From assembly GCA_900618425.1 (NCBI GenBank), contig UZAN01039547.1:62001-126000 (forward strand): 64,000 nt of DNA. Direction: 5' to 3'. This document shows positions 23,210 through 35,525 of this stretch, piece by piece. The stretch's first letter is position 1; each line of letters begins with the position of its first letter. Both the position numbers and the translations under genes were made by a program. The DNA is from Echinostoma caproni. Its lineage: Eukaryota > Platyhelminthes > Trematoda > Plagiorchiida > Echinostomatidae. The notes below the pieces were generated by a model that worked only from the letters and a program-made list of their open reading frames with translations, searched no databases and had not been told where the DNA came from.

Positions 23210-24879
23210 AAATCAATTCCGCCACACGTGATTACCACTTCTCGTCGGCTAGGACACAACAACAAAACGAATGACCGAAATTCTATTCAACTCTCATTTT
23301 GATCGACAGAACTGATTTGTCTCCCGCTCACGTATCGTTCTCAATATTATTGGACTATTTTATTAATGACTTGACTCTAGTCCCATTGTACAGCGAACGT
23401 GTAAAACTGACCTTGAGGATCACTTCACGCTACTGCTTTAAACCACACACTCCATTTCTGAGAGTATTTTCATACAGAATATCAGAAGGCAGATCTTCAC
23501 ATGGGTATTTATGGGCTTGATTCAGTATTTCTATTTTGTCCCGTTATTGTGATATCAGTTCCTATGGTGTGACTCATTGAACAAACATTTCGTTGTATAG
23601 CAGCTATCCTACAGATCAATGAAGCCTAATGCATTACTCGCGAGGGCCTGAATCAATTTTATGATACGAGCGGGGGACATTCCTTCACCGGAGTGAACGT
23701 GATGAAGTGGTCCACACCTGAGTGAAGCCAGAGTGCTAACAGAACCAGAACGTCCGTGTGCTATTTGTTTTGTCTGGGGATGTATCACGCACATAAGCAA
23801 AGCTGTGGTGAGTCATCTCTGACCATGCGGCCTGTCCTTCTCCGTGAGTCGTTCACAAGAGCGCAGAAAAGGGGAGGAGGGTAGAGATAATATCAGCAAA
23901 CAGGTCTGGTGCTCAACCGGTCAGGTCTATTGTTCTGTGTAAAGCTATTTGTCGGTTCCGATGTCCAAAGTTCACAGAAAACAACGTAAAAGCACGTAAT
24001 TCGATTAATAAGAGATTCGTAAGTCCTAGCAAACACTTTGGTGGGCGGAAAAATCCATCATCGAATAGTGCACTTCATGTTTCACACTGACAGTTGAAAT
24101 ACCTCGGACAATCTGCGAACAGCTTGCTCGTTTCTGATGGGAATTGTGAGCCGTGCATTTCCATCGAGCCCTTAATGGTCCGACTTGGACCTGTTTGTCC
24201 GTATGAGTTCCGAACTCGTCCCGTTACGCATTTGTGTGCCACATGGACAGAGTAGGAGCGTGTTTGGTTCATTACGAATTTCCTCCTCCGCTATGGAAAC
24301 TATTTACTTGTCAAACACTCAGTTTAGACTGCGATAAAATTTAGAAAATCTGCACCTGAAAAAAAATGAATGAATGTAATACCTCACTTTGTTTGTACAT
24401 TAATCATTATTCCTAGAATCTTTCAATTTTTGTTACCTGGGTCAATGTGAAAAACGGACTTTTTGATAGACAGGGGAATTGCAAATTAATCGAAAATAAA
24501 ATGCCGGAATTACAATACTTCCGTTCCGATTTACGATAATTTCTGTTAAATTGGGTATGGGTCTGGGCCTGTCTTTCCGGAAATATGCATCCAATCATCG
24601 TGAAACGGCAAATTACTTGACCACTGAATTAATTATTGGTTTCAGTAACTATCCCAAAATAAAAAGCCTTTTGCCATGCGTTCCAGGTCCTTTGGACCTC
24701 CTTACTGACCAACTGTAAGTCGGTGCTCATCTTGGTAATTAGAGCTGTCATAAGATAATGCTTATCCTCAACCTAATTGCCTTAAAAAAAACTCTGCTGT
24801 TCTGTATCTGAAGAGTTCAATATGAAATTTGCCGCTGCCTCTCATAGTAATCCGAACCCTTTCAATTATATCCTCTCTG

Positions 24880-25140
24880 CGTACATCAATTCTCAACAGT
24901 CCTGTCGAGTTTCGGACTGTTTTAGAGTATCTAAAAGTAAACAAGGCCCACGGGCCTGAACTGGCTTCGCATGAACTACCATAGGCAAATGCTGGGGAGT
25001 TTTCACAACTCATAGCTCAGGAGTTTAATTTATGTATGCCTACTGGGAAAGTTCATGATGGAAGGAAACCTGCCAATAATACATCCAATCCTAACAGAAC
25101 TACACCAAATATTCGTAGCACAGAAAATTAGAGAAGTATA
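24880..25140 (+). mobile_element. LINE reverse-transcriptase fragment (N-terminal finger region)
   Basis: A frame with one stop reads LKVNKAHGPELASHELP, later IAQEFNLCMPTGKVHDGRKP and NNTSNPNR. This matches the LINE pattern 'KAxGPDxLxPELLK ... G.VP..WK.A.V.PI.K' at the start of the reverse-transcriptase domain. The copy ends before the catalytic residues and is truncated on both sides. Confidence 0.6.
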
Positions 25141-25426
25141 GTCTTTCGCTTGTTGACTGTCCTGTTTTGGTCCGTTGAAGCTCCCGAGTGTGTGCGCANG
25201 CAAATCCTTTGTTTTGTATCCTCGCGTGCGTAACATGTTATTGCCTGTGACTTAGACACGGGTAGTGGAACTGGTACGGTAAATTTTCTAAATTATCCAA
25301 GTGATTTTGGGTCTGTGAATCAAAGTATACTTCTCCATCCTCTCTAGTAGAGCGATACGTTCTGATATGCTAAACGTTTTGTGTGTTCNTTCTCTTCTCT
25401 TTTTTCTTCTCTGTAATCATTAAAAG

Positions 25427-25574
25427 GTATGGACTCTTCACGATTCCATTGATCGCAAGTAATGTTTTATTTGGGTGTCTTATCTGTTTTCATGACCATG
25501 AAAATTGTTTGGCGGAAGTTTTCATCCTTTCCACGTATAGCTCATTAAACCCAAGTGTTCTTAAGTGCGCTTAA
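25427..25574 (+). CDS. Candidate terminal exon with a hydrophobic segment
   Basis: A long pyrimidine tract (25389-25413) and AG at 25425-25426 precede a frame, needing one carried base, that reads YGLFTIPLIASNVLFGCLIC and then FHDHENCLAEVFILSTYSSL to a TAA. The first 20 residues could span a membrane. No polyadenylation signal follows, and an N lies in the tract. Confidence 0.3.
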
Positions 25575-26023
25575 ATATAGAACTTTTCACCTCATTTTTT
25601 AATGATCTACCATTTCTTAGGGTTTTATGCTGTCTTTGTACAAAAGGCACTACTATATAAAATACAATGGCATAGCACGTTCCTGGAATTCATCATGGTC
25701 GTATTGCACAAACATCGTTTGTGATGCAGTTCGTGTACCGTCTTTTTATATATGCATATCAAGGAACCTTGGAAATTCCCATTATATGCTATATATGTAT
25801 CCCTTATCGTATGATTTCGCCTCACTGGTTGTACCATTCCACAATTTTTCCCTGACTTAATAGCTCTAAAGATTTCCTAATAATTTCTCCACCCCCTCAA
25901 TTGACCTCCAGAGTCAGTGGTGAACCACTTTGTAACGACCTTGCCATTCCAATTACATGGGAGTCGTGTTCATGTTTCACTGAACCTTTAGGTTCATGGT
26001 GTCTTCATTTTCCCCTCTTTCAG

Positions 26024-26277
26024 ATAGTCAGTCAAACCCTTCTCCACGGAGAATATCCCATCAATCGACGGTTCCAGCCCACACCTAGACTCGGCCCGCT
26101 TGCGGTTGTCTGCTGTATTCGTCCTCGAGGGAGGTCGTGTGCACACACGAGCCAGGCACCTCACAACTTTATAACATTATCGTTAACACCTATTTTGAAT
26201 CCCTTTCTATGCTTCCTAAAGGACAGTTGTCTAACACGGAGGCCTGTTTACAAAAAAGCCCAATTTGTGCACTCTCA
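26024..26277 (+). CDS. Candidate exon with strong acceptor and donor
   Basis: The acceptor TTTTCCCCTCTTTCAG and a donor CA|GTACGT bound 254 nt, open in one frame: IVSQTLLHGEYPINRRFQPT, then PRLGPLAVVCCIRPRGRSCA, ending KKAQFVHS. The first half is more GC-rich and Pro/Arg/Cys-rich than the second. No domain is recognised; it could be a repeat-derived frame. Confidence 0.35.
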
Positions 26278-28119
26278 GTACGTGACTTTAATTTAAACGC
26301 CTTACTTCTCAGCCGTCTACTCACGGGACCAGTGCAGTAAATCGTGCATTCATTACCAAAAGACTAAATGACTAATTATTACAGTTGCCCAGGGTGTTCT
26401 ATATTCGCTTTGTACTAACTTGTTTTGCAATCGACAACTTGTATACCCATGTGTTTTGCACTCCCATTTCTGAGGCAAATCCTTTTGAAAGTTCACCCGT
26501 TCCAGGTAAGTGAATCCGATCATGGTCTGACTTTAACTCGGCTGGGCCAGTAGCATTGACACGGATGTTTTGGTTGATTTTTATATGAGATAATTAAAAT
26601 ACGCATGATAAATTTATTGATATCATGATTCGCATTGAAGAGCTGTCTAGATCTCCACGTGCACATCCATTTGCATCAACGGTAGCGTTCTACACGTTGA
26701 CCATCTTTTACTAAACCGCACGAGAATTGTCAGTTTTCTTACCCAGAAACCCCCGCTGTATAATGATCACCATAGTTTCGTTTTACTGTTTTGGCGTTCG
26801 TTATAATATCCACACACACACTTCAATGTGTCGCCTAATCGGTTTGCGAGATGGTTGCAAACTAGTCAGACAACAGGTTTGCGCGTATCAGGCAGAAAAG
26901 ATTAACAAAACGCTAACCTTGGATACGTAATTTATGGATTAACTGACAGCTTGCCGAATATACACTTGGAAAAACACATAAATACGCATTCGTTTTGTTT
27001 ATGATTGTATGTTATGATTATATGTTTCCTGCACGTGTGTTTTGTGATCTGTGAGAAGAGGAATAAGGCATGACCTAGATGTAGCTATGCTCTGAGCTTA
27101 ATCATCTGCAAATGTGGTTCTCATCATTTTTAATAACTTTACCCTATGAAAGCCCTTAGCTCACTAAATATCTTCCATGCTCCGGCTGCAAAAAGTTGCG
27201 CCTTTTCCGAAGGTCCGTATTCATCAAAATAATAAACGACGAATCATTACAAGTTCTACGTATTATCGGGAAAACGCCGATCAGAATATGTTAACGGAGA
27301 CTCAAGCTCGTTTGCCTGTACCAGTACAGCTTAACACTATTTAAATAAAAAGAACGTAGTGTCCAGACTTTCAGAAGTTTTGCAGTTTTCAGATTATATA
27401 TCAGTTAATCGTTCATTACGTGCAATGATTTTGGTTTTTGTCTTCAAGACGCTTTTTTGGTCTGAAAAAAGAAGCGTTTGGTGCATGGAAAGGTGACGTG
27501 GAAGAACCACTGCATCCGTCTTCGAAGCTAAGTGCTGCTTAAGGTAAAAAGGAAACTGGTTCGTTTTCTATCGATCAAGGCAGGAAAGATCTGCAGTGAG
27601 GAAACGATGGAAGAAGAGCTCCATGTTATGAGATTGATATTTGCATGTAATGGGTATCCATAATATTCAGTCAGTCAAATGATTCAATGAACGCAGAACG
27701 CTTGACAAAACACTCAGGCTAAGAAAAAATCTGTATACATTTTTTTGCGGTTCAAAGGGGACACTTCGGCTGCGATCATACAAAGAAGAATATTCGACGC
27801 AATCTATGAGACTTTCTATGCATCAAAGCTTCGTGTGTTGTTCACGTTCAAGACAATCGTGTGCTTGTGACAGATGGACAAAGCTACGAACTGTGTGGCC
27901 TCATTTTGTGTATACACCTTTACAACAACAAAGAGCATAGGTTGCACGGTTAGGCGATTGTCTGAACTGATTCGTGAACACCACTTTCCCTGGCTGAACG
28001 ATTAAGTCACTTACCAGTGCAGTGATTTCACCCCTAGCTGAAACGAACCACATTGTTAACGTGGCCCAGGCTTCCCCCCCCCTGTTCACGGGCGATTATC
28101 AAAGTAGGTTCGTTGTCGG

Positions 28120-28151
28120 ANCCCCCCCCCCCCCCCCACACACACACACGC
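28120..28151. repeat. Poly(C) and (CA)n low-complexity tract
   Basis: A run of C with an N at its left edge, followed by alternating CA. The N suggests a homopolymer sequencing problem. Confidence 0.9.
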
Positions 28152-28439
28152 CATATCACGAGGACTGCCGGCGATCGGATGAGGAGACAAACAACTATGC
28201 GATAGGGGTGAATCCGATTGCCGGTCTCATGAAGAAATCGTCTGTTGTGCCCTGTGATGTAATTTTATTTTATTTTCCCAAGACAATTTTATTCCCAAGT
28301 AATTATGTATATATTTTGATGTACTGGCATGAATACGAATCACTGAAAACTAGCTTGTTGGCCACTCTGTTGTTCTGTTTCAATAGTTAACTAATTGAGA
28401 GCAATATCAACATTATAACTAATAAGAATTTCCGTGTGA

Positions 28440-28690
28440 TGAACAACAGACGGGGAGATCTCCATAGTCATGAGGACCTGCCTTTCAGTGATGGAAACCG
28501 GTAACCTACGCCCCGGGACTTGGAATGATGAACCACATAAGGCCCCGATAAGTTAGGTGTGGTACTGAACCGGACGGCAGTAAATCTGTCTACCACCAAA
28601 GTTGGGTGGTGGTTGCGGGGTTTGAACCTCTGACCACAGGGTCCTAAGAAGGCCTGTGACAGCGTCTAAACCACTGCACCACCACCATCA
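28440..28690 (-). mobile_element. tRNA-derived SINE, second family, no hammerhead
   Basis: The minus strand has an A box TGGTTTAGACG (28673-28663) and a B box GGTTCAAACCC (28628-28618) with a long variable region between, then a body of about 180 bases. The body contains none of the hammerhead core strings, so it is a different family from those at 14.0 and 38.5 kb. Confidence 0.55.
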
Positions 28691-29509
28691 ACATAAGAAT
28701 AAGCTAAGTGCATCTGCCTAGAAAGTGAGTGAATGCCATAGGGCCACTCGTTACGACACTCAACTGCATTATCCAGTATATCTTTCAATTGATTAGATCA
28801 ATCACTCGTTCACAACCAAGAAAAACTAATGCAACTTATGTGGGTCAGTTCCCTGGACAGTGTTTTACTATCCTTGTGTCAAATCTTTGTTTGATCACGA
28901 CTAGTACTGCCCCCAATTATTGCGTACTTTGATGCACGGTGTACACAGGAGGAACCTTATTCAGGGGCATACGTAAAATATGCATTGCCGTTGTTCGATT
29001 AAATACTTGCATTTTTGCAAGACTGCAAGTGTCTACCACAGTGCACTAAACCTCGACATGGCTTGTCCGGTTGTCCCACCAAGGTAAATCGATGCATTTT
29101 AGATGACGGTGTTGGATCGACGTGCCTCAGCACTGTCAGAACAGTTGGTGGTTAAACGAAACCCATACAGTGTTGAGCTGCTCTTGACACTTAAGTTGTT
29201 CTTCATACGTTCACATAAACCGTAGCTCAGTGCAAGCCACGGACCTCAAAATACTGTTTTCTCTGTAAACCACCGGTTGGACACTCATAACAAGCTTGTC
29301 AAGATAGGCTAAGCTATTGTGTGTATATAAAGACAAATCATATAACCAGAGAATAGATGAATAACATACTTGTATTTTGCATCCCAGACTCCAAAATTGA
29401 TAGATTTGCCCTGCTGATAAGACTGAAACGAATGTACAGTACTCCTAAGCTCTTAATTCATATTTCCCTCGTTCTGTACGCAACTAATTTCGTGATCTGA
29501 TTGAACTAA

Positions 29510-29720
29510 ATTGTATCATGCATAATGAATAGAGGCTTCGTTTTTCAATGAATATCGTTTTATCAAGTCGAGACAACGTGTCACCCAGCACTGAATGGCC
29601 TTGAAGGCGCACTGTTCAGCTGTATCAGTCTTGTTCGGAATCATCAATAGCGCACATTCACCGAATCCAATTAGGGTTCGAACCCGGGTACGAGCGGCAA
29701 TTAGTCCGATCGGTATCGAC
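29510..29720 (-). repeat. Possible decayed tRNA-like repeat
   Basis: A palindromic B-box-like string GGGTTCGAACCC (29674-29685) is followed on the minus strand by an open but featureless frame. No clear A box was found. Confidence 0.25.
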
Positions 29721-30129
29721 ATGGTTAATCCAGATCACACGTCAACGTTATCTGATGTAACACTCATCGGTCACTTTCTCTAAGAATAGTGGATCTCACT
29801 AAAAAATGCAGGATTCCCAGGTGCCTAACTTTTCACCAGGGCCCTGCTGCAACTGAGTACAAAAGCTGCACCGCAACGGGAGATTTTCGTTTCAGAAAAA
29901 CTTGCGAGCTCGTCCTCGATAACTTTACCATCTGGTTAAAACAATTATAGGAACATTGGGAATGAACATCACATTTGCATGGTGTTTTTAGTATGTGGGA
30001 TTTTGAGTTTTGTTCAGAGTAAGATTTGTATGATTTGAAAACAAAAATAGGTTCGCAGTGTAATGGAATAGAGTTTAGACCAATGAGGTTTTTAATAGTG
30101 CCTATGGTAACCATGGCCACGGGGTCGTG

Positions 30130-31190
30130 CGAATGGTCGTCCCCACCAAATTATTATCATGGTTGAAAGATTATTTCACAGGGCGGATTCAAAGAATAAA
30201 AGCAAACGGCACTATTCCAAAACCGTTGGTCAAAAATTCTGGAGTTCTTCAGGAGGCTGTGCTTTCTACCTACTTATTTTAAACTTTCATCAGTGACTCA
30301 TCCCACAGGCCAAGACCTTTAAGCATGCCGACGAAATAGTTGCATGTCAAGCCATTTCAAACCAATCTGACAGACTCATTTTCCGACAGTGTATTACAAG
30401 TGCAATCATTCTCGAATCAATCCGGCCTCCGGTTGAATACTTCTAAATGCTTTGAATGCATTTTAAGTTTTTCCCGATCCGAATATCACTTGGAACCCTC
30501 ACTCATCAATTCCGTATCCGTCACCAGAACACATACAACGAAATACCTAGGAGTCACCATAGATAGCAATCTACGGTGGTCCTCTCATGTGTTTTTGTAG
30601 ACTTCGTGGCTTATCTTTTCAAATGCGCAAGCTACGACAATTTGGATTGAGGCATAAGACTGAATGTCCCTTTACTTATCAAGGCATTTTTCCTGTCATA
30701 TTTTATCGTTCGCCCGTTATTTTCCCTGGACTACTTAGAAAGGATTTCATTACTCTGCGTCGTAATTTAGTAATTATCAACCGGGTTTCTCTTATTTCTC
30801 TAAACACTCTGATCACAAAATTGTGTAATTTGCATATCACTTCATGTGAGAATTTCGCTCATAAGATACTCAATGACCCCAGTCATCCACTCAGTTCCGA
30901 TTTATCTGCTACAACCCGATCCAATTTTTGTTGCTTACCATCTCGCATAAACACTTATCGCAACTCAACGGTTCCCTATCTGGCTCATATTCTCATTGAC
31001 ACGGTGAAAGTCCGCAACGAACTAATTTTAAACCTACAAAGATGAACGCCTGTTTAAGTTTTATCATTGTTCCATATGAATTTTCATTCCATTTTTTATC
31101 CCATTGTAACGGTGAACACATTTTTTTACTGAAATGTAGGCACAGTCGCCTGCACAAGTTATCTATAACACATTAATATTATAATACAAA
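30130..31190 (+). mobile_element. 5'-truncated CR1/Jockey-like LINE with 3' end
   Basis: Translated pieces are in LINE order: LLSWLKDYFTGRIQRIKANG and SGVLQEAVLS, then KHADEIVACQ (30321-30350, where the catalytic Y/FADD should be, here HADE), FSNQSGLRLNTSKCFECI, KYLGVTIDSNLRWSSHV, and in another frame a C-terminal domain with NDPSHPLSSDL and INTYRNSTVPYL to a stop at about 31044. The replaced catalytic residues, a stop and two frameshifts show the copy is dead. A 3' tail of about 140 bases contains a hairpin and ends in AT-rich short repeats. Confidence 0.8.
31136..31153 (+). ncRNA. LINE 3'-end hairpin
   Basis: GTAGGC-ACAGTC-GCCTGC can form a 6-bp stem with one G-U pair. The same position in the copy at 56900-56919 has GTAAGC/GCTTGC, preserving the pairing. 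It is probably the element's reverse-transcriptase recognition structure. Confidence 0.5.
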
Positions 31191-33034
31191 ACTCAATCAT
31201 GAAACTGAATTCAAAACGGGGCCGCGGCACTTAAATCACCTTGACAAATCTCATATGGGAACTAAATGAAAGATTAATCAGGCTGTTTCTCACAACTCTG
31301 GCTGTTACAAAGGGACATTAACCAAAAGATTTGGATAGATTAGGACGCATCCATTAGACCATATCAAAAGTATATCTATCCATCTAATAACCCACATCCT
31401 TGATTTTGTCCATGATCACCCTGAAGATGGTTTTCGTCGAACAAGCAGTACATCAAGTTGTTTTGTATTCTTGGTTCCTCTATAAAAACTTACTGTTCGT
31501 TCTTTCTATCTAAATTTTCCGAAAACGAACAGACAAAGATATGTATTCACTGAGGCTTTAGAGATAGGCAGTTCATCCTTGAGATTCATAGAAATTACCT
31601 ACTGACTGATGGAGCTAAGAAGAAAATGTCCTGCCGGGAGTATGCGTTGGATCCTTTTTTCAAATGATGAATAAACAAGTCACCATTTCCAAATTCTATT
31701 GAAAAATAGCCTCATACACAAACCCATATTATTCACCTTTATCGTTGAAAGCCCCCTGGGTATCGCTAAGTCAAACGCTCCGTTAACCGACAGATGTGAG
31801 TGCTTATATTTTACCCTCCAGTTCTTGAGCTTACCTCTCTTCTATAAAAATGTTTCCGAGGGGGCCCAGAGTTCTGCACGGCTGGTAAAACTGTAAAAAG
31901 TTAGAATGTTTCCGGGCTTTGTTATCCACTTTTCCATCGCTCTATAAAACACAAGACTCCTCATTTGATCAAAACTTTAAATTCTGTCCGTCTTGCTTTG
32001 GCTACCGTTGGTTGTGTAACCTTCTACCGTTTGATTGCAGATCAATATACGCAATCCGTTGTACCAGGGAAAGAGGGCGAACATCGACACAATTTCCGGA
32101 CCGAGGGAGTTATATGTTGCATGATTTTTCTCCAATAGTTGATTCAAATGTCAACACATTTTTATAGATTATCTGAACCGTGAAAAGTCAGTTGCAATGA
32201 CTTAAAGTGTTTACAGAAAACAGAGTTGCTCACTTATAATTTACTCGTGGTGTTCAACTTCAAACATTGAATTTTTCTGATTCGTTGTATGTTAGTTGAG
32301 AAAATAACGAGCAAAATAATTGCTTACACAGGATCACAAATATAAACCCATGCACTTTTCACTACATATTCGGAGCTTGGTTACTGGACCTTTTTTGTAT
32401 TGTGTTCAAAATCAACGGATACAACTGATTTTAATTTCAAAGTAATTAGGCGCTTGATGAGCATAAAAACTCACTTTTAGCTTAAATAAATACATCTTCA
32501 GTCACCAAACTAAGTAGTTATCCATGGATGAACAATGGGATTGTGTCACACTCCACGAAGTACTACTTTCCATATGCTAATATCTATCTATTCAACCCTT
32601 TTTGTTTCTTTGTTATTTCCGAGTTCTCCTTAAAATGTACAAAGTAATTCTTCCTTGAAAATTTTAACCTCCGGAGCACTCAGTTGCATGTTCAGTACCA
32701 TTCTTAGCACGTTGAAAATAAGTGAACCAGTAGATCACTTGATTTATCTATCTGCACAATCTCGGTGGTGTTGACTGAAGGTGAATGACGTGCATTTAAT
32801 CACCTCTTTCCATCAGTGCTTATTAATTTTGGTACATCTTTCCCCGTATTCAATGAGCTGGTCGATAAGATAGCTTTTCCAATTAATCAGTCTTCCTGCT
32901 TACCCCTCGAGCACCAACAATTGCCACTGTCCGTTCTGATCCAAATCGCACGTACGGATGACATTCTCTGCTCTCCAACTCTATCCCATCCTAAGTCGTG
33001 CCCCACAATCACATTGACCGGGAGCACAAGGCAA

Positions 33035-33118
33035 CCAATCAAAAGACCGCTCGCTGTCTCACTCGGATTGGTTCCTGCCAACGACCGTGGCCTTACCGGT
33101 CGACAATGGTCCCATTGG
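33035..33118 (+). promoter_or_regulatory. Cluster of three CCAAT boxes (promoter-like)
   Basis: CCAAT at 33035-33039 and ATTGG (reverse CCAAT) at 33067-33071 and 33114-33118 lie in a locally GC-richer block, 146-229 bases upstream of the ATG at 33264. Spacings of 32 and 47 bases fit repeated NF-Y sites. No TATA box is obvious. Confidence 0.4.
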
Positions 33119-33263
33119 CGTTTCATAATTTGCCCGCGGTAGGGAACACTCCTACACGCGGATTCATACAATCACACGCACACGTGATGCGTTAGAACCT
33201 CTGTCCAAGATTGTACTATAGTTTATTGTACTTGAGCATCACTGCGAAAACTGTTTTTTGGCT

Positions 33264-33770
33264 ATGCTAGACCAGCCAGCTACAGCGACAAACACCACTA
33301 ACTCTCTAATTGATTCAACAAACCTTTCCGAGGATTCTGATAGTGGTTTGGCTCACGAAAGCCACGAACGACTCGATCGAAAATTGCTAGATGATTTTTG
33401 TTATCGTGAATCCACATCGGATACAATCTCATCTGTGTGTATTTTGGGCAAACGAATTGTTCGACAATATGCCAGTGAATTTGTCCTACCCGATGACACA
33501 AGAGTGGCAGTTGGAAGAGTAGAACGTACGAATCCGGCCGATGGCGAAGAACAAGTCACCGTGACTTTGTCCTTGGGCGTGGTACTCAACGATCAACAAC
33601 TGGCCAAAGCTTCCTGTGTTGCCAGTCACATGGACGATTCGGGAATCGATTCCGGGGCACTGACTTGCATGTCCTGTTTAACCAGTTCCGATGAGATGAC
33701 CTCGGAATTTTCGAACGACACTGACACAGATCGTGAATGCGGTCGATGGGGAAGAAAATGGTACCACCAG
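33264..33770 (+). CDS. First coding exon of an unrecognised acidic, Ser-rich protein
   Basis: The ATG at 33264 follows an in-frame stop (33219-33221), and the exon ends at a consensus donor CAG|GTGAGT after 169 codons, phase 0. The start is Asp/Ser/Thr-rich (SEDSDSGLAHES). The middle (about residues 55-110) is better ordered, with SSVCILGKRIVRQYASEFVL and EEQVTVTLSLGVVLND. Residues 125-130 are DSGIDS, matching the beta-TrCP phosphodegron DSGxxS, followed by a Ser/Thr/Asp-rich tail ending WGRKWYHQ. Codon use is more GC-rich than in neighbouring DNA. It is probably intracellular, with no signal peptide. A CCAAT cluster lies upstream. Downstream plus-strand exons at 35464 and 37944 may belong to it, but the phases require unseen exons. 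Confidence 0.75.
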
Positions 33771-34483
33771 GTGAGTTTGCCAGCAATGATAATTTATTTT
33801 TCATTTATCACCTAGCGGTTATATGGGACGATGATTTAACCATAGCTTTTTAAAACAATGTAAGGGCGGTCAGTCTTCATCTTAAAACCACTTTTAGCAA
33901 CAAAGAACAAAATTCCAAATGGTGAATCCTCCGTGAATCCTTCATCTTAACTGCATGTGGACGCCATCGAACCGAAAACATCAAGAAAGAAACATTTATT
34001 TTCCAACACGAACGTTCTTCTTAAGAACCAGGCTAAACATTCCCATGCACATGTTCGTATGGTGTTCATAATAAACTGAGCACTGGACGAGAATCACCTG
34101 AAATCGCACCCGCTCTAGGTAGCTAAGTTCACAGTACCACCTGGTAATTTGTCCTCAATCCAAGACAGTCAGGCGTTTCCGCATTGCTAGTCGCTTGGAA
34201 CAGTCGCTGCGCCGGTAACAGATCAAACAATAGCACTGTGTGCATCCTTCATCCGTGAGAAAAACGCCTGACTTTTGTTACTGCGAAATCAAATGAAGAA
34301 AATTAAGAGATTCGCCTACAATTGTTTGTCAGTTGCAAACAATAACTTGGCCATGAAACTTGGTGAACAAAATCGAACGACCCAAGGCGACATCATTAAA
34401 TCTATGATTCTTGATTCGTAGCGTTATTCTGCTTTAAGTCTGTTCTTTTTCACAACAGATGGACTTTTATATTGCAAACTAAA

Positions 34484-34666
34484 ATGTGCGCTCTATCCCT
34501 ATTACTGATTTTAGGGCGTTTTATACTATTCACTTCAAAATCAAAAACAATTCCCTACTGCGAACGACAAAATATCTCATTCAAATTCACGCTTAAAAAG
34601 CTGAATCGCCTTGTGAAAAGAAAGGAAATGGATGACCATGGTTATCACTGTAAAAGAAAAAACTGA
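34484..34666 (+). CDS. Candidate small secreted basic peptide or terminal exon
   Basis: After an acceptor (TTCTTTTTCACAACAG, ending about 34458) the frame is open to TGA. From the ATG at 34484 it reads MCALSLLLILGRFILFTSKS, signal-peptide-like, then a Lys/Arg-rich part with dibasic sites (LVKRKEMDD) and three further Cys or His residues. It is short enough to occur by chance. Confidence 0.22.
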   Translation: MCALSLLLILGRFILFTSKSKTIPYCERQNISFKFTLKKLNRLVKRKEMDDHGYHCKRKN

Positions 34667-35463
34667 AAGAATATCATTTTATAATGTTTAATGGTCACTG
34701 TGATCTTTTAGCACCAAATTATTCTATGGGTATTTTTAACTAGACATCATTCTTGAAATAGTGATTCCCATAGGTGCTGTAGAAAAAGGTCGATAATGGC
34801 TTGTGACATGTGTTACCCACGGACATTTTGTTGGCAGCTATATAGTTCTCTTATGCAAAAATAGGGACAAGCTAACAGAGCGCACGGTCTTTTGATCACA
34901 TAGCAATGTATTAAGGACGGATTGTTTACATGGTTGATTTGGTGACGTAACTGAGGGTGCTGAATACATGCAACCGATTGGAAAGCGTATTAGTTAGATC
35001 AAATTTAGGTAAAGGATCCGATAATAGCCAGAATGACAGGTGAGTGAGGTGTTTGAATGCACATGTGCATGGGAGTGAGTAGAGGTGAAAGGATACATTC
35101 TTTAAATCAACAGGGCAGTGCCAGGTCTACTGACGTTGGTTTGTGTGTGGGGGTTAGTCTTCGAATGATCGCTTTTACAACGAGGTTGAGATTTCGTCCA
35201 ATTGTGCAAGGTTCGTAATAGAGAACAAGTTAGTCAGATCGACCGTATGGTTGGCCTTTTGCAAGTGCCTAGTTTTAGCAGTTCAGACCAACCAACTTCG
35301 TGACATTTGAGAAGATTTATGGATACATTTGATATTCAAGGCCCAAATATAGCCCGATTCTTCCTGAAAACCGGTTGGTTTTACTTCATTTTTTCCGTTT
35401 TTAAGTGGCTCCATTGCCATCTTCTATCTGATTATGAACTACTCAAAATAAAAACCCTTGCAG

Positions 35464-35525
35464 TGCTCACACAACTAGAGTCTTTTGAAAAGTCTGAATG
35501 GAATAATATTTTATTTGGGACTCAA
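35464..35525 (+). CDS. Small internal exon
   Basis: The acceptor AACCCTTGCAG and donor CAA|GTATGT bound 62 nt. Two bases and 20 codons read LTQLESFEKSEWNNILFGTQ, phase 1 in and phase 0 out. It lies between the first exon at 33264 and the terminal exon at 37944 on the same strand, so it is a reasonable internal exon of that gene, but no phase-complete chain was found. Confidence 0.45.

Noticed and set aside
34078..34090. GAGCACTGGAC, resembling the hammerhead 3' end on the minus strand
   Set aside because: No CUGAUGA or GAAAC at the right distance.
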